Under the pieces are notes generated by a model. That model searched no databases and was not told the origin of the DNA. It saw nothing but the letters and a program-made list of their open reading frames with translations. A program made the position numbers and the translations under genes. Below are positions 1-9,440 of a stretch of 64,000 nt of DNA, piece after piece (the first letter of the stretch is position 1; each line of letters begins with the position of its first letter). The DNA is taken from contig JBHGNT010000011.1 of NCBI GenBank assembly GCA_043228905.1, positions 11,284,001-11,348,000 of the forward strand, read 5' to 3'. The DNA comes from Azolla caroliniana (Eukaryota; Polypodiophyta).

Positions 1-750
1 TGATGTTCGCGTTCCAGGCACGTGGGGCTTGCTTGAGTCCGTAGAGGGACTTCTTCAATTGGCACACAACCAATGTGTTCACTTCGGACTGAAATCCGGG
101 GGGCCGAACCATATACACATGTGCCTCAAGATCACCTTGCAGGAACACATTTTTCACATCCATCTGATGTAGATGCCACCCCTTCGCCACTGCCACCGCA
201 AGCAAGACATAGATGGTCATCATCTTCACGACGGACGCGAACATCTCATCATAATCAATGCATGTTGCTGCGCGTAGCCCTTGGCCACTAATTGGGCCTT
301 GTATTGGTTGATGGAGCCGTCAGTGTTGTATTTGACCTTGTATACCCACCAACAACCGATCGACTACACTCCTTCGGTACGTCCACTAAGTCCTGCCTCT
401 CATTTTCCGTGAGTGCATGCATCTCTTCCTCCATAGCAGCACACCAATTTGCGTCCTTTGCCGCTTCTGCTTAGTTCTCTGGCTGACGCACTATTGCCAC
501 CTTCACCATGTACGCATAATGATGCGCCATATACTAATTGTACCCATAGCTCTTCTTGGGGTTTTGCTGGTGGGTGGATCAACACAATTCTTGATTCGCC
601 GATTTTGCGGCCCTCTTGGCCAACACAAACTTCTCTTTCGTAGGTCCATCTCTGTTTTATCCGGAGTTGAATTCGCTGAGGTCCGACTCATCTATGCCAA
701 CATCGTACTCCGACATCTTCTTCTTCCTCTTTTCTTTGCCCGTGAACCGT
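1..750 (-). pseudogene. Copia element A, reverse transcriptase N-terminal part (fragment 1)
   Basis: On the minus strand, broken frames encode the N-terminal half of a Ty1/copia reverse transcriptase. The left edge reads [14 protein letters not shown], the conserved copia motif just before the catalytic region. Further right, around 90-180, it reads [18 protein letters not shown], followed by the integrase-RT linker. There is no continuous frame; stops and shifts occur every 100-250 bp. The catalytic YVDD segment and RNase H lie beyond the left window edge. The fragment stops at 750, where gypsy-1 is inserted, and resumes at 7965 with a repeated CCGT. It belongs to the same family as copia B (23047-25303), whose linker lines up with it around the insertion point. 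It is non-functional. Confidence 0.85.
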
Positions 751-904
751 TGTCGTAGTGTAGGTTGCACACTATGTGGAAATTATATTTTTGTTCCTCC
801 GGATAGAGAATGGAGTGCTCGGTGAGAACCGGAAGAAAATGGCATACTGGCAAGGAAGAGCCGGATAAAGAGACATAAATGTAAAAAAAAAAAGGGAAAT
901 ACTC

Positions 905-972
905 ACTACTGCTCAAGGCGTGATTCGAACTCTGCACCTCCACGTTGACAAACCCCAACCTTACCATTACAT
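905..972 (-). other. Antisense tRNA-like (Pol III A/B-box) segment in gypsy-1 LTR
   Basis: On the minus strand, TGGTAAGGTTGGGGTTTG (A-box-like) is followed about 20 bp later by GAGTTCGAATCACGCC. The latter fits the T-arm or B-box pattern GTTCRANYC. The same arrangement is present in the 3' LTR and, in the equivalent antisense position, in both gypsy-2 LTRs. No complete cloverleaf can be drawn by eye, so this is a tRNA-derived remnant rather than a tRNA gene. Confidence 0.5.
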
Positions 973-1230
973 TAACTTATCTTAAGTGTTTTAAATATAG
1001 ATTTAATACGTATAAGACCTTTATTTATGCATACCTTTATTAAAAGGTAAATCGTGTATTTTTTAATATATGAAAAAGAAAAAACACGAGACACTAAAAA
1101 TAACTCATGCACATCTAGCGTGCATGAGCCCTATACTTAGGAAATAAAAAAGCATCACATGCACATTTAGTGGACATGAACACTTTTTGTAAAAAAAAAA
1201 ACATGAAGCCATGCTTAGCTCTTCTTTCCT

Positions 1231-1237
1231 TATATAA
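1231..1237 (+). promoter_or_regulatory. LTR TATA box
   Basis: TATATAA lies in the context CCTTATATAAGGAGG of the 5' LTR, repeated at 7681-7687 in the 3' LTR. The same TTATATAA/AGGAGG context occurs on the minus strand in the gypsy-2 LTRs. Placement in the middle of the LTR fits the Pol II start of the retroelement RNA. Confidence 0.65.
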
Positions 1238-1518
1238 GGAGGAGAGAAATATGTAAAGGGTTGTTGATTATTTGGATTAAGTATTAATTAATACAAAAAT
1301 TATTCGTGGGATTCACGATTTATACATCTACTTCTCTCTTAACACCCTAAGTACCAATTAATATAGTATACTCGTGTGATTCACGAGTTTCTTATCTTTC
1401 TCTTTGCTATTTACTCATAATTAATCTCTATCTCACGAACTTCTTTCTCCTAGTCCAAGACCTCTGTGGTTCCCACCCGACTCACGCAACGATCCGGAGC
1501 CGAAAGGCACGACACAGT

Positions 1519-1535
1519 TGGTGAACCCGACGTGA
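1519..1535 (+). other. Primer-binding site of gypsy-1
   Basis: TGGTGAACCCGACGTGA begins four bases after the LTR end and starts with the TGG expected to pair with the CCA tail of a tRNA. The same 17 bases occur in gypsy-2 (minus strand, next to 31511), gypsy-3 (20990-21006, minus) and the gypsy-4 remnant (25351-25367). This marks them as one lineage. I could not assign the tRNA from memory. Confidence 0.8.
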
Positions 1536-1552
1536 AGACGGGTGGCAAGGAG

Positions 1553-3589
1553 ATGGAGGCTCAACAAGCTAACAATATGATGGCGATGTTCGAACGGATG
1601 CTTCAAGAACAACGCACGATGTCAGAGATTTCGGCATCAGTAGAGCGGCTCGTGCAACGCAACGAGCAATTTAATGGTAAGGATGTGTCGCGATATTTGC
1701 AGAACTACAAGGCGGAGATGCTCCGGTGCCGGGCTTCGGAAGGACTGCAAGTGACATCCTTTAACCGGGTGGCGACCGACGGGCTTCAAGGGAGTATCCA
1801 CGGGTTGGAACAACAAAATCCGACGTGGGAAGCATTCGAAGAGGCGTTAAAGACCACGTTTGCCATCGAGGACTCCTCCAAGGCAACGCGGAGGGGATTC
1901 GAGGATTGGGTGGAAACGTCAGGTAAGGGGCTGAAGGTCCTCGAAGTGTTTTCGACATTCGAAAGTCGGTTCGGGAGGTTGTCCGCGAGAGATCAAACTA
2001 TTCTTGCACCGGACAAAGTCATCATGTTTTTGCGAGCTGTGGACGTCCGGGACCGGAAAGATCTCGGAGTGCTTCTTGAGGACACGACCACCGAAAGCGG
2101 CCTCACCGAAACATGGGAAAGCGTGCGGGATATCGTCGCGCGGTACACGAAGAGGGGGCAATGGCTTGCCAACGAAGAAAAGAGGGTTTCAGAACCGATT
2201 CCGAAACCGAGAACGGGACTGGAAGACCATCAACCGAGGGCTCGGGAGATTACGGCCGAGAAGGGAGTCGACGCGTCTACGGTGGAGCAGCTGCTGAAGG
2301 AGATGGAGAATCTAAAGATCGCGATGGTGAAGAAGTCGGATGACCGCCCCACAAGCTCCAAATATACGGATCGACGGTGCATATGGTGCGATAGCGCCGA
2401 ACACGATTGGAGGGATTGCGACGACCATAAGGAGGCGCTACGACGGGATCTCATCTACTACGAGGGAAACCGGATTCATTCGATGGACTCTCGGAAGCCA
2501 CTCCGACCGAACTTCCGGAAAGGCGGCATGAAGAAGGTGCTCGAGGAGGAGTTAGCGGCAAGAAGCAACTATGCGACAACCGCGGGAATATGTGTCGGGG
2601 AGTCATCGGGAGCGAAGGCGTCTTTCTGGCCGGAGGTGCTAGGAAACACCGAGAAAACCGACTCCAACGATATCCGAAACACTGCGGAAGGCGTCCGGGA
2701 AGCTACGGGATGGGAGTGTCCTGTCGACAAGAATAGCATATACGCCCTGTGTCAATTACATGAGGTGTATGTGGACGAGAAACGACGGCGCATGGAGGAT
2801 GCGGCCGGACCATCGAAGATACCGGAAAGCTGGAACTCCGGAGGTAAGGGAAAAGAAAAGGCGACTCCGGCATTCAAGCTCGCCTCGGACATAGAACAAC
2901 AAACCGACTTGAAAAGAGTGTTCGAGGAAAGAATCTTGGATAGCCGGGTAGATTTTTCGCTGCGGGAACTACTCGGAATAGCGAAGGAGTTTCACGATCT
3001 TCTCGTGGATCTCGTGAAAAGGAAGAGACAAAGTACGGAGGAAAATGCTCCAAGGGTGAATGCAAATACCGTTTCAATGAACGACACCGAAGTGGAAGGC
3101 GAAATTCCAAACTCCCACTATACAAGGCCACACTGGGCACGTGCGACTACGGAGACTCCGGTCCGAATCGGCAACATCAAAGAACCCGTGCTAGCATTGA
3201 TTGATCACGGATCGGAGATCAACTTGATGTCCAAGGAGTTCTATCGAAAGGGGAAGTGGCCTATAAACACCAACCATGGATGGAAGATTCGGGCAGCCAC
3301 GAAAACGACAGAAGACCTATTTGCGGCTTGTCCGGATGTGACGGTAAAGATCGGGGATGTCGAAATTGACCAAAATTTCTTTGTGCAGGATGAGGTTTCA
3401 CATTCTGTCATCCTCGGCCAACCCTTTATCACGGCTTCACGGATGGAGACGAAGGTGCTCGATAGTGGTGCGGCTTTTGCGCGAATTCGGAGCCAAAACG
3501 GAGGGAAATCCGTCCAATTCCTAACGGTGCCGGCAAATCACGAAAGGAACAAGAGGGAACTCTTGTCCCAAGTGAGAATGGATTTTTAA
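1553..3589 (+). CDS. Gypsy-1 Gag-protease polyprotein
   Basis: This intact frame of 678 codons codes for the retroelement capsid and nucleocapsid protein joined to an aspartic protease. The start at 1553 is the first ATG in the frame; the frame is open further left, but that part lies in the LTR and begins with GTG. The N-terminal about 250 residues are helical and charged (capsid-like). A CCHC zinc knuckle, CIWCDSAEHDWRDC, begins near residue 276 and would bind RNA. The retropepsin active site near residue 551 reads LIDHGSEIN, so the usual D-S/T-G is D-H-G. A second protease motif, VILGQPF, follows about 70 residues later. The frame ends in RMDF-stop, where the pol frame overlaps it in the -1 phase. 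Gag carries no stops, unlike the copies in gypsy-2 and gypsy-3. Confidence 0.88.
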   Translation: MEAQQANNMMAMFERMLQEQRTMSEISASVERLVQRNEQFNGKDVSRYLQNYKAEMLRCRASEGLQVTSFNRVATDGLQGSIHGLEQQNPTWEAFEEALKTTFAIEDSSKATRRGFEDWVETSGKGLKVLEVFSTFESRFGRLSARDQTILAPDKVIMFLRAVDVRDRKDLGVLLEDTTTESGLTETWESVRDIVARYTKRGQWLANEEKRVSEPIPKPRTGLEDHQPRAREITAEKGVDASTVEQLLKEMENLKIAMVKKSDDRPTSSKYTDRRCIWCDSAEHDWRDCDDHKEALRRDLIYYEGNRIHSMDSRKPLRPNFRKGGMKKVLEEELAARSNYATTAGICVGESSGAKASFWPEVLGNTEKTDSNDIRNTAEGVREATGWECPVDKNSIYALCQLHEVYVDEKRRRMEDAAGPSKIPESWNSGGKGKEKATPAFKLASDIEQQTDLKRVFEERILDSRVDFSLRELLGIAKEFHDLLVDLVKRKRQSTEENAPRVNANTVSMNDTEVEGEIPNSHYTRPHWARATTETPVRIGNIKEPVLALIDHGSEINLMSKEFYRKGKWPINTNHGWKIRAATKTTEDLFAACPDVTVKIGDVEIDQNFFVQDEVSHSVILGQPFITASRMETKVLDSGAAFARIRSQNGGKSVQFLTVPANHERNKRELLSQVRMDF

Positions 3590-3592
3590 AGC
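3581..3592 (+). other. Gag/pol junction with T-run, possible -1 frameshift site
   Basis: The gag frame ends at GAT TTT TAA. The pol frame lies one base back (-1 phase) and is open straight through this point, long before the first pol ATG at 3724. The run GATTTTTAAA is identical in gypsy-2 (minus strand, near 29430), and the pol frame is open across the junction there too. A -1 slip on the T-run, or coupling at the stop, would make a Gag-Pol fusion. No heptamer of perfect textbook form is present, so the mechanism is inferred. Confidence 0.45.
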
Positions 3593-6500
3593 GGACTGTT
3601 GCGGAGTGGGGAAGTGATAGTCCGAGAAGCGCTGATACCCCACACAGGAAGAAAACTCTCGGAGCAAAACAAGTACGAATCGGCCCGGATGGGGCATCTA
3701 CGTACACGGCCGTAACCGGAGGAATGAAGAAACAATACCGACAAGTGGAGGATAAGTTACGGTCGGCATCAATAATAAAAGAAGACGAAGAAATCGTGGG
3801 AGTGATCGAGGAAGTGTTCTATGGGAATACACTACAACGGCTTGAAGAGCTTGCGGAAGATAAAAGCCAAGGGAACCAGGTAGTCCCGGTGGAATCGGTC
3901 GAGATGTACGAGATCGTTGCGAAAATGGGGCTGGATGCGCTCCGCAAAGAAGAAGCAATGGTAAGTACGAAATACAAGACCGTGGAGAAGAAGGTGAAAC
4001 CGGCCGCGGGACCACTACCCGCCGATAGCGAACAAAAGAAGAAAGAAGTCTCGGGAGATCTGACACTTCGGAAGTCCGTGGATATCGGACATGCCTTCAC
4101 AGATGAGACCCGGAAGAAACTTCGGATCGGTGGAGGTGGTTTCCTCTTACAAGAAGAAGAAAAACGGTTTCGAGAGATGTTGGAGCAACATGGCAAAGCA
4201 TTCGCGTTCACATCGAGGGAGATCGGATGCATTGATCCAAAGATAGTGGAGCCGATGGTGATTTTCACGATTGATCATGTACCGTGGAACCTTAAGCCGA
4301 TTCCGGTGCCACGGGCGCATATTCCGAAAGTCATCGACTTGCTCAAGGAGAAGGTGGCGATGGGGATTCTAGAGCCATCAAGTGCTCCGTACTCAAATCG
4401 ATGGTTTACGGTTCCGAAGAAGAATGGGTCACTCCGATTCATCCAAGACTTGCAACCGGTGAACAAGGTCACGATCCGGAACTCGGAAGTCGGTCCGATA
4501 GTGGACGAATTCGCGGAAGCTTTTGCCGGACGTGCGATATACTCCATCGGGGACCTATACTCGGGGTATGACCAATTCCAACTAGCCGTGGAGAGCCGAG
4601 ACATCACTACCATGCGGACACCGATAGGACTAGTTCGAATGTGCACACTACCACAAGGAGCGACAAACTCGGTTGCACATATGATGAACGCGATGAACAA
4701 GGTGCTTCGAGATTGCATCCCGGAGATAACGATGCCGTTTCTAGATGACATTCCGATGAAAGGATGCGCGGTGGAAGAAAAAGATGAGACTATGGATGAT
4801 CGGGGATGCCGAAAGTTCGTGATCGACCATATTCATGATTGCGAGAAAGTGTTGCGAAAGCTAGAAGATGTGCACCTAACACTTTCCGGGGAGAAATCGG
4901 CATTCGGGCAAGAAGAAATATTGGTGGTCGGACATCTATGTGGACCCTACGGCCGAAGACCGTCACCAACAAAGATCGATGCGATTCAAGCTATGAAGGA
5001 AGTATGTGAGTCAACATCGGAAGTCCGAAGGTTTCTGGGTGCGTGTGCATTCTATCACATATGGATTCCGCACTATGCACATATAGCGGACCCGCTCTAT
5101 CACTTGTTGCGGAAAGGTAAGAAATTCGAGTGGAAACCGGAACACACTAAAGCCATGAGGAAGCTCAAGAAGACACTATGGAGGGCGGAATCACTTAAGA
5201 AGCCAAGCTACGAGCGGCCAATCATAGTAACGGTTGATACAAGTCCAACCGGTATCGGGTGGGTCATCAATCAAGCCGACTCGGATGGTTCGCGGTATCC
5301 GATCCGATTTGGAGCAAAGGTCCTCAACGAAAGGCAACGCGGATATGCACAAGTCAAAAGAGAATTGTGGGGAGTCGTGTCGGCGATAAAATCGGATCGG
5401 GATTATTTGATCGGAGCTGAAGTGGTGATCGAGACGGATTGTCTTCCGATACTCGGGATGATGCGGTGTTGTACGATACCAGATGTGGCTATGCTAAGGT
5501 GGATTGCATATGTCAAGTCACTTAATCCGGAGGTTCGACACATCTCGGGGAAGGACAACGCGGTAGCGGACATGTTATCGAGGGCGCGGTTTGAAGACGA
5601 CATAACCGAATCAGATAATGAAGAAGTTTCCGAAGACTACTTCACGTCAGAACACATATGCCGAGTGAACGTGATCCGAGAATTCCGGGAAGAAGAATAC
5701 GAGGGGAAAACCTTGATGATCGGAAAGATGCTACAAGAGGTCGAGGATTCAACCAATGATAAAGAAAGGAGAGCCGAGATCCGAAGGAAGAAGAGGCAAG
5801 TCCAAAAGTTCTTCTTGGAAAACGGTTTAATATGGAGGACGCCGAAAAGACCGGATGGGATACCACTTCGAGTAGTCGGGACGAAAGAGCAACGAAACCG
5901 GATAATGTCCGAGTTCCACGAATCCGATTGGGCTGGACATCGAGGAACATGGGCAACTTTTGTGAAAATCAAGCAAAGATATTGGTGGAAGAACATGTAT
6001 AAAGATGTCGCGGAGTTCACAAAAAGCTGCGAGAAATGTTAAGTCTACTCCGGGGTCCGACACCGAGATGAGCTGCATCCGACATTCTCACCGACAATCA
6101 ACTTCAAGTGGATGGTCGACATTGTAGCTATGCCGATCGGGATTGGACAAAAGAAATACTTGGTGTTAGCTCGAGAAGATCTCACAAACCAAGTTGAAGG
6201 TCGAGCGCTTCGGAGGAAAACGTGTGCCGCGGTGTGCCAATTTCTTTTGGAAGAAGTGTTTTGTAGGTACGGCTGCGTAGGACAAGTGATTGCGGACCGG
6301 GGAGAACTCGACTCGGACAAAGCTAGGGGATTCTTCGCCAAACATGGAGTTCGGTTAACGTTGACAACGGCCTACAATCCGGAGGCCAACGGGAAGATCG
6401 AACGAGGACATAGTCCGATCGTGAAAGCACTTGCGAAGGCATGCGACGGAAGGGTGAAGGATTGGCCACAAATGCTTCCGTATGCACTATGGGCGGATCG

Positions 6501-7191
6501 GACGACGCATAACTCCGTGACCGGTTACATGCCGGCAGAACTCATGACCGGACAAGCACCGGTAATGCCAACGGAAACCGCAATCGCGACATGGACAATA
6601 CTACCGTGGAAGGAAGAGATGAGCCGGGAAGAACTACTAGCGGTCCGGATACGACAACTAGAGGGAAGACCGAAAGATGTAGCGGAAGCGTCACGCCGAC
6701 AACAAGAAGCACGGTTCCGGAACAAAAGCCGGTTCGACACAAAGCACCGACTACGACCGAGGAGGATTGAAGAAGGAGATTGGGTGATCGTCTATGATAG
6801 TAGCTTGGACCATCAACATACAACGATGCGGAAATTCGCGAAAAGGTGGTTCGGGCCGTACGAGGTTCGGAAGGTCTTCGACAACGGGACGTACCGACTG
6901 TCCGAGTTGGATGGAACAATACTACGAGTGCCTATGGCCGGGAAGCGGGTGAAGATTTTCAAGAAGCGGACCGACGACAAACCTTATGTGATCCAAGTCG
7001 AGGCCGACAACGAGGAGCAATCGGACGAAGACCACAATGATGCGGGAAGCGAAGAAAGTGGATTACAACTCATAGTCGACATAAGGGGAGAATCGGAGGA
7101 AGCTTCGGATGAAGACGGATACGAAGAATCAAGAACTTCGGCACATACCGGAGGATGTGCGGGTTTGGAGGGGGCGAGTGTCGTAGTGTAG
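3592..7191 (+). pseudogene. Gypsy-1 Pol: reverse transcriptase, RNase H, integrase (one in-frame stop)
   Basis: A single frame of about 1,200 codons is broken only by TAA at 6040-6042. RT comes first, with KNGSLRFIQDLQPVNK and the catalytic box FLDD at 4738-4749 (usually YxDD). RNase H follows at about 5220-5600 (VTVDTSPTGIGW). The integrase starts with an HHCC zinc domain at 5917-6039 and continues with the catalytic triad Asp 6118, Asp 6295 and Glu 6400. There are 34 residues between the second Asp and the Glu. The stop falls right after the HHCC cysteines; gypsy-3 reads on here with CEQCQLY, so a Gln codon lost by one C-to-T change is likely. The C-terminal part (GDWVIVYDSSLDHQ...) is the usual integrase tail without a recognisable chromodomain. 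The terminal stop lies inside the 3' LTR. Confidence 0.9.
7161..7178 (+). other. Polypurine tract of gypsy-1
   Basis: GGGTTTGGAGGGGGCGAG sits directly before the 3' LTR and overlaps the end of pol. This is the position of the plus-strand DNA primer in reverse transcription. The complementary sequence flanks the left LTRs of gypsy-2 and gypsy-3. Confidence 0.8.
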
Positions 7192-7964
7192 GTTGCACAC
7201 TATGTGGAAATTATATTTTTGTTCCTCCGGATAGAGAATGGAGTGCTCGGTGAGAACCGGAAGAAAACGGCATACCGGCAAGGAAGAAAACGGCATACCG
7301 GCAAGGAAGAGCCGGATAAAGAGACATAAATGTAAAAAAAAAAGGGAAATACTCACTACTGCGCAAGGCGTGATTCGAACTCTACACCTCCACGTTGACA
7401 AACCCCAACCTTACCATTACATTAACTTATCTTAAGTGTTTTAAATATAGATTTAATACGTATAAGACCTTTATTTATGCATACCTTTATTAAAAGGTAA
7501 ATCGTGTATTTTTTAATATATGAAAAAGAAAAAACACGAGACACTAAAAATAACTCATGCACATCTAGCGTGCATGAGCCCTATACTTAGGAAATAAAAA
7601 AGCATCACATGCACATTTAGTGGACATGAACACTTTTTGTAAAAAAAAAAGCATGAAGCCATGCTTAGCTCTTCTTTCCTTATATAAGGAGGAGAGAAAT
7701 ATGTAAAGGGTTGTTGATTATTTGGATTAAGTATTAATTAATACAAAAATTATTCGTGGGATTCACGATTTATACATCTACTTCTCTCTTAACACCCTAA
7801 GTACCAATTAATATAGTATACTCGTGTGATTCACGAGTTTCTTATCTTTCTCTTTGCTATTTACTCATAATTAATCTCTATCTCACGAACTTCTTTCTCC
7901 TAGTCCAAGACCTCTGTGGTTCCCACCCGACTCACGCAACGATCCAGAGCCGAAAGGCACGACA
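7179..7964 (+). repeat. Gypsy-1 3' LTR
   Basis: This 786-bp copy of the LTR is longer than the 5' copy mainly because of a 23-bp tandem duplication (GGCATACCGGCAAGGAAG twice) near 7265-7310. It is followed by CCGT, the right target-site duplication. Confidence 0.95.
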
Positions 7965-8868
7965 CCGTCTCCTCGGTTCCTTGTGTGGGGAGAGCATGGC
8001 CGAGTCTTCACTACTCGTTGGCTCATCATCTGGTTGACAACTCCGGATTTAGTCCACTCATCCGGAGAGAAGTCGGACTATCCGGCTATTTGGATTTTGT
8101 GACACTTCTCTTTGTTCCGGATTCCACCAGATCATCTACAACAACTGGCTCAGGCTCGGGTGGAGAGAAGTACTAGGATGATGATTCATCGAAAATGACA
8201 TCTCGACTGACTCGACCTCTTTCGATCGGGGGTTATAACACTTATAACCCTTCCGTTCATCTGAGTAGCTGACGAGAATGCATGTTTTGACTCTCGAGAA
8301 TGCACATATGCAATGCTACCGAACAACTGAAGGTGTGCCAAATTTGGCTTCCGCTCGAAATACAATTTGTGAAGCGACACCTTTATCCTTGAGGAAGATA
8401 TCCGATTCTAGATGTAGACGGCTGTCTGAATTGCTTCAACCCAATAAAACTTGGGCATGCTTTTCTCCTCAAGCATTGCCCTTGCCGCTTCTACCAGCAT
8501 CTTGTTCCAATGCTCGGCCACGCGGTTCTGCTCTGGCGTGTATCTGTAGGAGAACTCGCGTTAGATTCCCTTCGTCTGCAAGTCAAATGTGAAATGGCCG
8601 GAAAGTAATTCTTTTCCGCCATCCGATCTTAGACACTTGATCTTTCTTCCGGTTTCACGTTCGAGAAGGTTCTTCAAATCCTTGAAACATGAGAAGACTT
8701 TGCTTTTCTTCTTGATTAAATAGATCCAAGTGTGTCGGGTGAAATCGTCGATGAAGGAGACGAAATACCGACTCCCACCGATACTCACGTTCTGTACTGG
8801 TTCCCACACATCTGAATGGATGAGATCAAGCCTATTCCAGCTCCGATTCTTCTCATTGGGAACAAAAG
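7965..8868 (-). pseudogene. Copia element A, linker and integrase (fragment 2)
   Basis: This continues the copia fragment at 1-750 after gypsy-1 is removed. From right to left the minus strand encodes integrase: LIHSDVWEP and YFVSFIDDFTRHTWIY at about 8720-8820, then CLRSDGGKE near 8620. The later integrase piece (AYVHSRES) and the RT linker follow. Frames are broken around 8180-8560. It ends at 8868, where the LTR of copia E begins. The gag of the same family appears at 21222-21997, so the missing middle was probably lost when other elements inserted and recombined. Confidence 0.8.
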
Positions 8869-9100
8869 TGTGCAGAAATGACACTCGTCTACAACCGAGT
8901 CTTCAAGAAGGAATAGAAGAGAACAAACTAAAACAGAGATGACACAAGATGTTTACATGGGAAACCCTAAATGGGAAAAACTACGGGAGCCCACAGACTC
9001 CAACTATCACTATAAGGGGAGGATTACAATGTGCGACTTAGAGGCAATGACCTCAAGCTTTATGTCTTCGCCAACCGACGGTTACAACAGAAAACTCATC

Positions 9101-9136
<36 letters not shown>

Positions 9137-9440
9137 CACGCTCTGTGTACAATGATGATACAACAACTACTCACACCACTTATGTGATTGCCCTAAGTCA
9201 TATTTATACTTAGATGACTTTTGGGCTATTTACAAATATAGCCTCACAAATATAGCCTCAGTGGGCTTATCCTAACATATTTACAAATATGTCCTTGGAT
9301 CCGGTTCACACCGGATCCATCCGGATTCACTGGTTCCAGTTTCTGGATCTTATCTGGAACCCTTTCGAATCTGGCTTCTTCATCCGCCTCGTCCGATCTG
9401 GTTCGTCCAATTCTCATCCGGAGGGACCGAATTCCCAACA
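8869..9440 (-). repeat. Copia E 3' LTR (left copy)
   Basis: This 572-bp LTR begins TGTGCAGAAATGAC and ends TTCCCAACA. The same start is found at 13645. It shares its overall sequence plan (CCCTAAGTCATATTTATAC, then a GGATCC/GGTTCTCACC-rich end) with the LTRs of copia C and copia F and with the solo LTR at 59736-60256. Confidence 0.85.
9105..9131 (+). repeat. (CT)n microsatellite in copia LTR
   Basis: About 13 CT units lie inside the copia E LTR. The related solo LTR at 11390-12049 carries the complementary (GA)n run near 11755-11780, and the copia G LTR has (CT)n near 63098. The simple repeat is part of this LTR family. Confidence 0.9.

Larger units (their letters stand above)
751..1514 (+). 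repeat. Gypsy-1 5' LTR
   Basis: This 764-bp long terminal repeat runs from TGTCGTAGTG to GGCACGACA. It contains a TATA box at 1231-1237 and AT-rich downstream sequence, as expected for U3-R-U5. A tRNA-like segment lies antisense near 905-972. Its partner at 7179-7964 differs by only a handful of bases. Confidence 0.95.
751..7964 (+). mobile_element. Gypsy-1: nearly intact Ty3/gypsy LTR retrotransposon
   Basis: The element has two near-identical LTRs (751-1514 and 7179-7964) that start TGTCG and end GACA. It has a primer-binding site at 1519-1535, a purine tract at 7161-7178, a gag-protease frame, and an RT-RNase H-integrase frame. A 4-bp CCGT duplication flanks it (747-750 and 7965-7968), inside copia element A. 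The LTRs differ by about six substitutions, one 23-bp tandem duplication in the 3' copy and one homopolymer step, so the insertion is recent compared with its surroundings. The domain order PR-RT-RH-INT is the Ty3/gypsy order. I see no chromodomain after the integrase. One in-frame stop (6040-6042) interrupts pol. Confidence 0.95.

Noticed and set aside
905-972. Genuine tRNA genes in the LTRs
   Set aside because: Only A/B-box-like parts are present. Acceptor and anticodon stems cannot be paired, and the copies vary as LTR sequence does.
1466-1552. Upstream start of gypsy-1 gag in the LTR
   Set aside because: That frame extension begins with GTG inside the 5' LTR and reads across the primer-binding site. 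The first in-frame ATG is at 1553.
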